DNA of 25,679 nucleotides from Chloroflexi bacterium UBA4733 (GTDB lineage: Bacteria; Chloroflexota; UBA4733). The notes under the pieces were generated by a model, which worked only from the letters and a program-made list of their open reading frames with translations, made no database searches and was not told where the DNA came from. Shown piece by piece: positions 22,550 to 25,679 of the stretch. Location of the stretch: positions 1 through 25,679 of the forward strand of contig DHIZ01000223.1 of the NCBI GenBank assembly GCA_002404055.1, in the 5' to 3' direction. A program made the position numbers and the translations under genes. How positions within the stretch are numbered: position 1 is the first letter of the stretch; every line of letters begins with the position of its first letter.

Positions 22550-24061
22550 TCACGCCTCCTTCAGGATGTTGTCGTTGACGATTTGGGCTGCCTGCCGACC
22601 GTAGTCCTCCGACGACGTCTGCCCAGCATCGACCTTGGCATAGAGCGGCGTCAATTCTTTGCCGATGTTCGGCCAGTTGGAGTACTTGAGGATGCCGGTA
22701 CCGGAGGGCAGCAGCGTGTAGGAATCGAGCAGGAACGCCGTTGGGTCGACGCCCCACTGCGCTTTGCGCGTCTTTTGGGCCAGGTCTGAGCCACCGTTGA
22801 GCAGCGGCGACACCGCGTGGCCGGTGATGATCGGGTAGCGCCCGCCGTTCGCCGGCTTGGTCAACCACTGGAAGAGGGTCCAGACCTGCTCGGTGTTCTT
22901 CGTGGTGCCGTCCATGTGCAGGCCGTGCGGATACATGCGGCCGGAGATGTTGTTGCCTTTGCCGGAATAGGGCATGGTGGCCAGGGCCCACTTGGAGGCC
23001 ATCTGGGTGGGCTTCCAGTTGATGGCATAGACGACGTTCATGCCGATCTTGCCGGAGGCAAAGATGTCCGGCAGTGTTCCTTTCAGCGTCTTGATGGTGT
23101 CGCCAACCGGCTGTGCCTGGTACTTGTCCCGTAGGTCCAGCCAGTAGTGGCTACCGGTGGCCCACTCCGGCGCGTCGTAACGCGACTTCTGGGCCTGATC
23201 GTCCCAGCCCGGCATGCCGAAGTAGGTGCCGTTGGTGATGCCGGCGGTATTGTAGCCATTGGCGCTGCCGCCGAAGCCAAACTGCTCTTTGCCTTTGGTG
23301 AGCTTCTGGGCGATCTCCAGGAAGCGCTCCATCGTCCAGGACGTGTCCTTGGGATCAACCGGCGGATGGGGAAGACCGTTGGCGTCGAACAGGTCGACGT
23401 TGTAGGCCACGGCGTCCACCGACATACTGACCGGCAGTCCGTAAGTCTTGCTCTGGATGGTGTAGTTGGTCACCGCCTCCGGTACGAAGATGGCCATGTC
23501 GATCTTAGCAGTGGCGAAATACGGCGTGAGTTCGGCGATGGCCTTCTTGTTGGCGAGGCCGCTCCAGGTACCCCAGTCGTTCTCGACAAAGTCCAGCGGC
23601 GTGCCGCCGGCCTGCCGGGTAATCAGTGTCTGCTGCGGGTCGACGCCGGGCGTGACCTCCACCTTGGTCGTCGGGTGCTCCTTGGTAAAGTCTGCGTAGA
23701 GCGCTTCCTCGGCCTTGAGGGCATCCGACCCGCCCACGAACCGCGCAGCATTCTGCAACGTCACCACTTTCGCCCCCGGCGCGGAGGACGCCGATGCCAC
23801 CGCGGCGCGGCTTATGGTCGTCGCTGCCGCGCTGGCGGTTATGGCGGCGCTGGTCGCGCTGGCCTGGGCGACAGTCGTGGCCGGCGCTGCGGCGCTCGTG
23901 GCGACTGAGGCCGCCGCGGCGGTGCTCGACGCAACTGTCGTGGCAGCCGACCCACCAGTGGTAGCGCCGCAGGCGACGAGCAAGCTGGCCGCTCCAGAAC
24001 CAGCAACGATGCGCCCAGCGACTGCGAGAAGACCTCGCCGGGACAGGTACTGCCTTGCCAT
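22550..24061 (-). CDS. ABC transporter substrate-binding lipoprotein (family 1)
   Basis: 503 residues from the ATG at 24061 (GGAGG six bases upstream). The Tat signal SRRGLLAVAGRIVAGSGAAS leads to lipobox Cys31. It is followed by the longest linker of the set, about 75 residues almost entirely Ala, Thr, Ser and Val. The mature domain shows FTKEHPTTKVEVTPGVDPQQ, RQAGGTPLDFVENDWGTWSG, VAYNVDLFDANGLPHPPVDP, WTMERFLEIAQKLTKG, FASGKIGMNVVYAINWKPTQ and a C-terminal helix ending VNDNILKEA. It is the first gene of a unit with the M55 peptidase and the chimeric gene and is preceded by a clear promoter. No permease genes are adjacent. The fold suggests sugar binding, but the peptidase neighbour leaves a peptide-containing ligand open. 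Confidence 0.93.
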   Translation of the reverse strand: MARQYLSRRGLLAVAGRIVAGSGAASLLVACGATTGGSAATTVASSTAAAASVATSAAAPATTVAQASATSAAITASAAATTISRAAVASASSAPGAKVVTLQNAARFVGGSDALKAEEALYADFTKEHPTTKVEVTPGVDPQQTLITRQAGGTPLDFVENDWGTWSGLANKKAIAELTPYFATAKIDMAIFVPEAVTNYTIQSKTYGLPVSMSVDAVAYNVDLFDANGLPHPPVDPKDTSWTMERFLEIAQKLTKGKEQFGFGGSANGYNTAGITNGTYFGMPGWDDQAQKSRYDAPEWATGSHYWLDLRDKYQAQPVGDTIKTLKGTLPDIFASGKIGMNVVYAINWKPTQMASKWALATMPYSGKGNNISGRMYPHGLHMDGTTKNTEQVWTLFQWLTKPANGGRYPIITGHAVSPLLNGGSDLAQKTRKAQWGVDPTAFLLDSYTLLPSGTGILKYSNWPNIGKELTPLYAKVDAGQTSSEDYGRQAAQIVNDNILKEA

Positions 24062-24138
24062 CAAAAACCTCCAATACAATCAGGAGTCACCCGAATGACG
24101 ACGCTCGACATCCCGAGTCACCTTGGCCGATTCGGGCA

Positions 24139-24167
24139 AGCGTAACCCGCGGTTCCGAAGCTGTCAA
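24139..24167 (-). promoter_or_regulatory. Promoter of the SBP-M55 unit
   Basis: On the minus strand a perfect TTGACA (24162-24167) is followed by a 17-base spacer and TACGCT (24139-24144), a modest -10 box. The start would lie about 70 bases before the SBP ATG. Confidence 0.6.
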
Positions 24168-24303
24168 CACGCCGACAACTTTGCAACTTTGGATTGGCGC
24201 GCCACAGTTGGCGTCGCCGGTCCACTATTCGCAGTCGCGAGTTCACCCGCTCGTAAACGGGCGGGCTACGATAACAAAGGACGCTGAAGCGCCCTGACAG
24301 ATC

Positions 24304-24333
24304 CCCGACAGCGCCCTTCAGGGTGCTGTCGGG
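24304..24333. terminator. Strong hairpin, possible terminator downstream of the acyl-CoA synthetase gene
   Basis: CCCGACAGC pairs with GCTGTCGGG and an inner CCC with GGG around the loop TTCA, giving a 13-position stem with one G-T pair. There is no T-run on either strand, so factor-independent termination is uncertain. Two more short dyads follow at once: ACCCGC-gt-GCGGGT and GCGTAG-cc-CTACGC. Confidence 0.4.
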
Positions 24334-24354
24334 TACCCGCGTGCGGGTGCGTAG

Positions 24355-24549
24355 CCCTACGCTTATGAGGTTTGACGAATAAAAATGGGGATTGTAGGCG
24401 CCTCGCGTAGGGGCAGGCCCCCGTGCCTGCCCTGGTCCGGTTGAACAAAGTGATCGGTGGTTGTGCCCGAGCGAGGGCAGGCACAGGGGCCTGCCCCTAC
24501 AGCTATATCCGAGTCCCCGATTTATTTGTCAAACTTCATGAGCGTAGAG
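24355..24549. mobile_element. Nested palindromic MITE-like repeat of the GTAGGGGCAGGC type
   Basis: Outer arms 24355-24393 and 24512-24549 are imperfect inverted copies (about seven differences over 38 bases, including GTTTGAC and AATAAA). Inner arms 24407-24433 and 24474-24500 are inverted copies with one mismatch over 27 bases, built on GTAGGGGCAGGCCCC and TGCCTGCCC. The loop between them is 40 bases. There is no coding frame inside. Repeats with this inner core are common in Chloroflexota-like genomes, and the nested symmetry suggests a non-autonomous mobile element, possibly one repeat inserted into another. Confidence 0.65.
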
Positions 24550-24640
24550 TGAATCGGCCTAACACATGACGACAACGCCCGCAATGAAGGCCGAATACTG
24601 TCATCTTCGCACGGCGACAAGCAGGTTACGCGCCACCACG

Positions 24641-25679
24641 CTACTGGCCCTTGCCTTCGTGACGCTGCTGCTGACCAGCCGCATAAATCGCCGCCACGGC
24701 AGCCGGGTTCTCCAGTGCCGACAGGTCACCCGGCGGTAGGCCCAAATAGGCGCTGCGGACGACGCGGCGCAGGATCTTGGCGCTGCGGGTGCGGGGAAGA
24801 TCTGCCACGAATACCACTCTGGCCGGGCGCAACGGCTTGCCCAGCCACGACGCTACATGGTCGCTGACGGCCACGGCGAGTTCCGGCGAGGCCTGATACG
24901 CTGGGTTCAGCACCGCCATCAGCACCACATCCTCGCCCTTGACGGCGTCGGGCACACCGATGGCCGCCGCCTCCACCACCGCCGGGTGCGCCACGGCCGC
25001 CGACTCCACCTCGGCAGGACCGACACGCTTGCCGGCCACCTTGAGCGTGTCGTCGGAGCGACCAAGCAGATACCAGCTGCCATCAGGATCGGCCCGTGCC
25101 CAGTCCCCTTGCACCCAGACTCCCGGCCAGCGCGACCAGTAGGTGGCCAGGTAGCGCTCCGGGTCCTGCCAGAAGCCGGCGGTCATCCCCGGCCAGGGCG
25201 CCCGTACCACGAGCTCGCCCACCTGGCCAGTGCCGAGCAGCGATGTGCCGGCATCATCCACAATGTCGGCGGCCATGCCGGGACAGGGGCCGGCGAAGCT
25301 GCACGGTTTGAGCGGGCTGATCAGGTTACCGCTGACAATGCCGCCGGAGACCTCGGTGCCCCCGCTGTAGTTCACGATTGGCAACCTGGCAGCGCCCACC
25401 TCCCGGAAATACCACCACCAGGGGTCCGGGTTCCAGGGCTCACCACTGGAGCCGAGCACGCGCAGACTGGACAGGTCGTGTCCGTGCAGCGGCGCCGTAC
25501 CGTAGCGCATCAGCGATCGCACAAGGGTGGGCGCCAACCCCAGTATGCTGACGCGATGCCGTGTGACCAGCGACCAGAGCCGGTCGGGCGTAGGATAGTC
25601 GGGCGCTCCCTCGTAGAGCACGACGGTCGCTCCGTGCAACAACGCGCCGCAGATCGCCCAGGGGCCCATCATCCAGCCG
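24641..25679 (-). CDS. Acetyl-CoA synthetase-like AMP-forming acyl-CoA ligase, N-terminus outside window
   Basis: The frame is open to the right edge (346 visible codons), so the ATG codons at 25667-25672 are internal; the entering residues GWMMGPW are typical of acetyl-CoA synthetases. Adenylate-forming motifs are seen: [25 protein letters not shown] (ATP-binding Thr-Glu), [20 protein letters not shown] followed by [18 protein letters not shown] (the Asp and hinge region), and [11 protein letters not shown] with the catalytic Lys near the C-terminus, where SAK replaces the more common SGK. The P-loop-like TSGTTG motif would lie beyond the edge. The enzyme activates a short carboxylic acid through an acyl-AMP to its CoA ester. 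Acetate is likely, but propionate or acetoacetate is possible. It is separated by a 579-base hairpin-rich gap from the SBP unit and is probably functionally independent. Confidence 0.92.
   Translation of the reverse strand, partial: GWMMGPWAICGALLHGATVVLYEGAPDYPTPDRLWSLVTRHRVSILGLAPTLVRSLMRYGTAPLHGHDLSSLRVLGSSGEPWNPDPWWWYFREVGAARLPIVNYSGGTEVSGGIVSGNLISPLKPCSFAGPCPGMAADIVDDAGTSLLGTGQVGELVVRAPWPGMTAGFWQDPERYLATYWSRWPGVWVQGDWARADPDGSWYLLGRSDDTLKVAGKRVGPAEVESAAVAHPAVVEAAAIGVPDAVKGEDVVLMAVLNPAYQASPELAVAVSDHVASWLGKPLRPARVVFVADLPRTRSAKILRRVVRSAYLGLPPGDLSALENPAAVAAIYAAGQQQRHEGKGQ

Larger units (their letters stand above)
24062..24640. other. Intergenic region rich in hairpins
   Basis: This 579-base gap contains the SBP promoter near its left end, a strong hairpin (24304-24333) and a nested palindromic element (24355-24549). 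Between promoter and hairpin a weak CCCG/CGGG stem occurs near 24246-24265. I see no coding frame and no RNA gene. Confidence 0.5.

Noticed and set aside
1..25679. CRISPR array, tRNA or rRNA genes, or an ABC ATPase gene
   Set aside because: No regularly spaced identical repeats, no tRNA- or rRNA-like sequence, and no Walker/LSGGQ-type importer ATPase was seen on either strand.

Overview
The window is GC-rich bacterial DNA, most likely from a Chloroflexota-type heterotroph. This is inferred from five large Tat-type lipoprotein solute-binding proteins (SBPs), importer operons without their own ATPase, Gfo/Idh, sugar-epimerase, PmoA-like and sulfatase genes, frequent GTG and TTG starts, and palindromic repeats of the GTAGGGGCAGGC kind. 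I see no rRNA, tRNA or CRISPR array.

Layout. 1-5308 is a minus-strand carbohydrate-catabolism cluster: vestigial SBP, sugar epimerase, Gfo/Idh dehydrogenase, DUF6807/PmoA-like protein, sulfatase-superfamily enzyme and a second epimerase cut by the left edge. An AraC-type regulator (5551-6660) diverges from it. 6769-12106 is a minus-strand ABC importer operon: a LacI-type DNA-binding domain without a sensor domain, MalF-like and MalG-like permeases, two SBPs and a sulfatase 5' fragment. A strong promoter lies at 12155-12183. 12334-15322 holds a sulfatase followed by an orphan SBP. 15846-18527 is a solitary, AT-richer plus-strand gene. 18573-18950 holds a gene remnant and a palindromic MITE-like element. 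19051-20493 is an orphan SBP with its own promoter. 20504-24061 is a minus-strand unit: SBP, M55 D-aminopeptidase, and a chimeric ferritin-like/SBP gene. 24304-24549 holds hairpins and a second palindromic element. 24641 to the right edge is the C-terminal part of an acetyl-CoA-synthetase-like enzyme.

How it works together. The metabolic genes suggest import of oligosaccharides or sulfated/derivatised glycans by surface lipoproteins and two permeases, with a shared ATPase encoded elsewhere. Sulfatases would remove substituents, and epimerases, a Gfo/Idh enzyme and a PmoA-like protein would convert the sugars. AraC and LacI-type proteins would give control. The substrates cannot be read from sequence.

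The most interesting gene is 15846-18527. It encodes an 893-residue protein with an N-terminal HEPN-like domain carrying an intact Rx4H motif (RNRVCH), a central STAND/NB-ARC NTPase, TPR-like repeats and a C-terminal cold-shock-like OB fold. This looks like a one-gene, NTP-switched RNase defence or cell-suicide device with a nucleic-acid-binding tail, carried on an island of foreign base composition.

A second theme is genome erosion. Several genes are deletion products, some still in frame: the LacI stub, the sulfatase/Tn3-like scar, the SBP vestige and the ferritin-like/SBP chimera.
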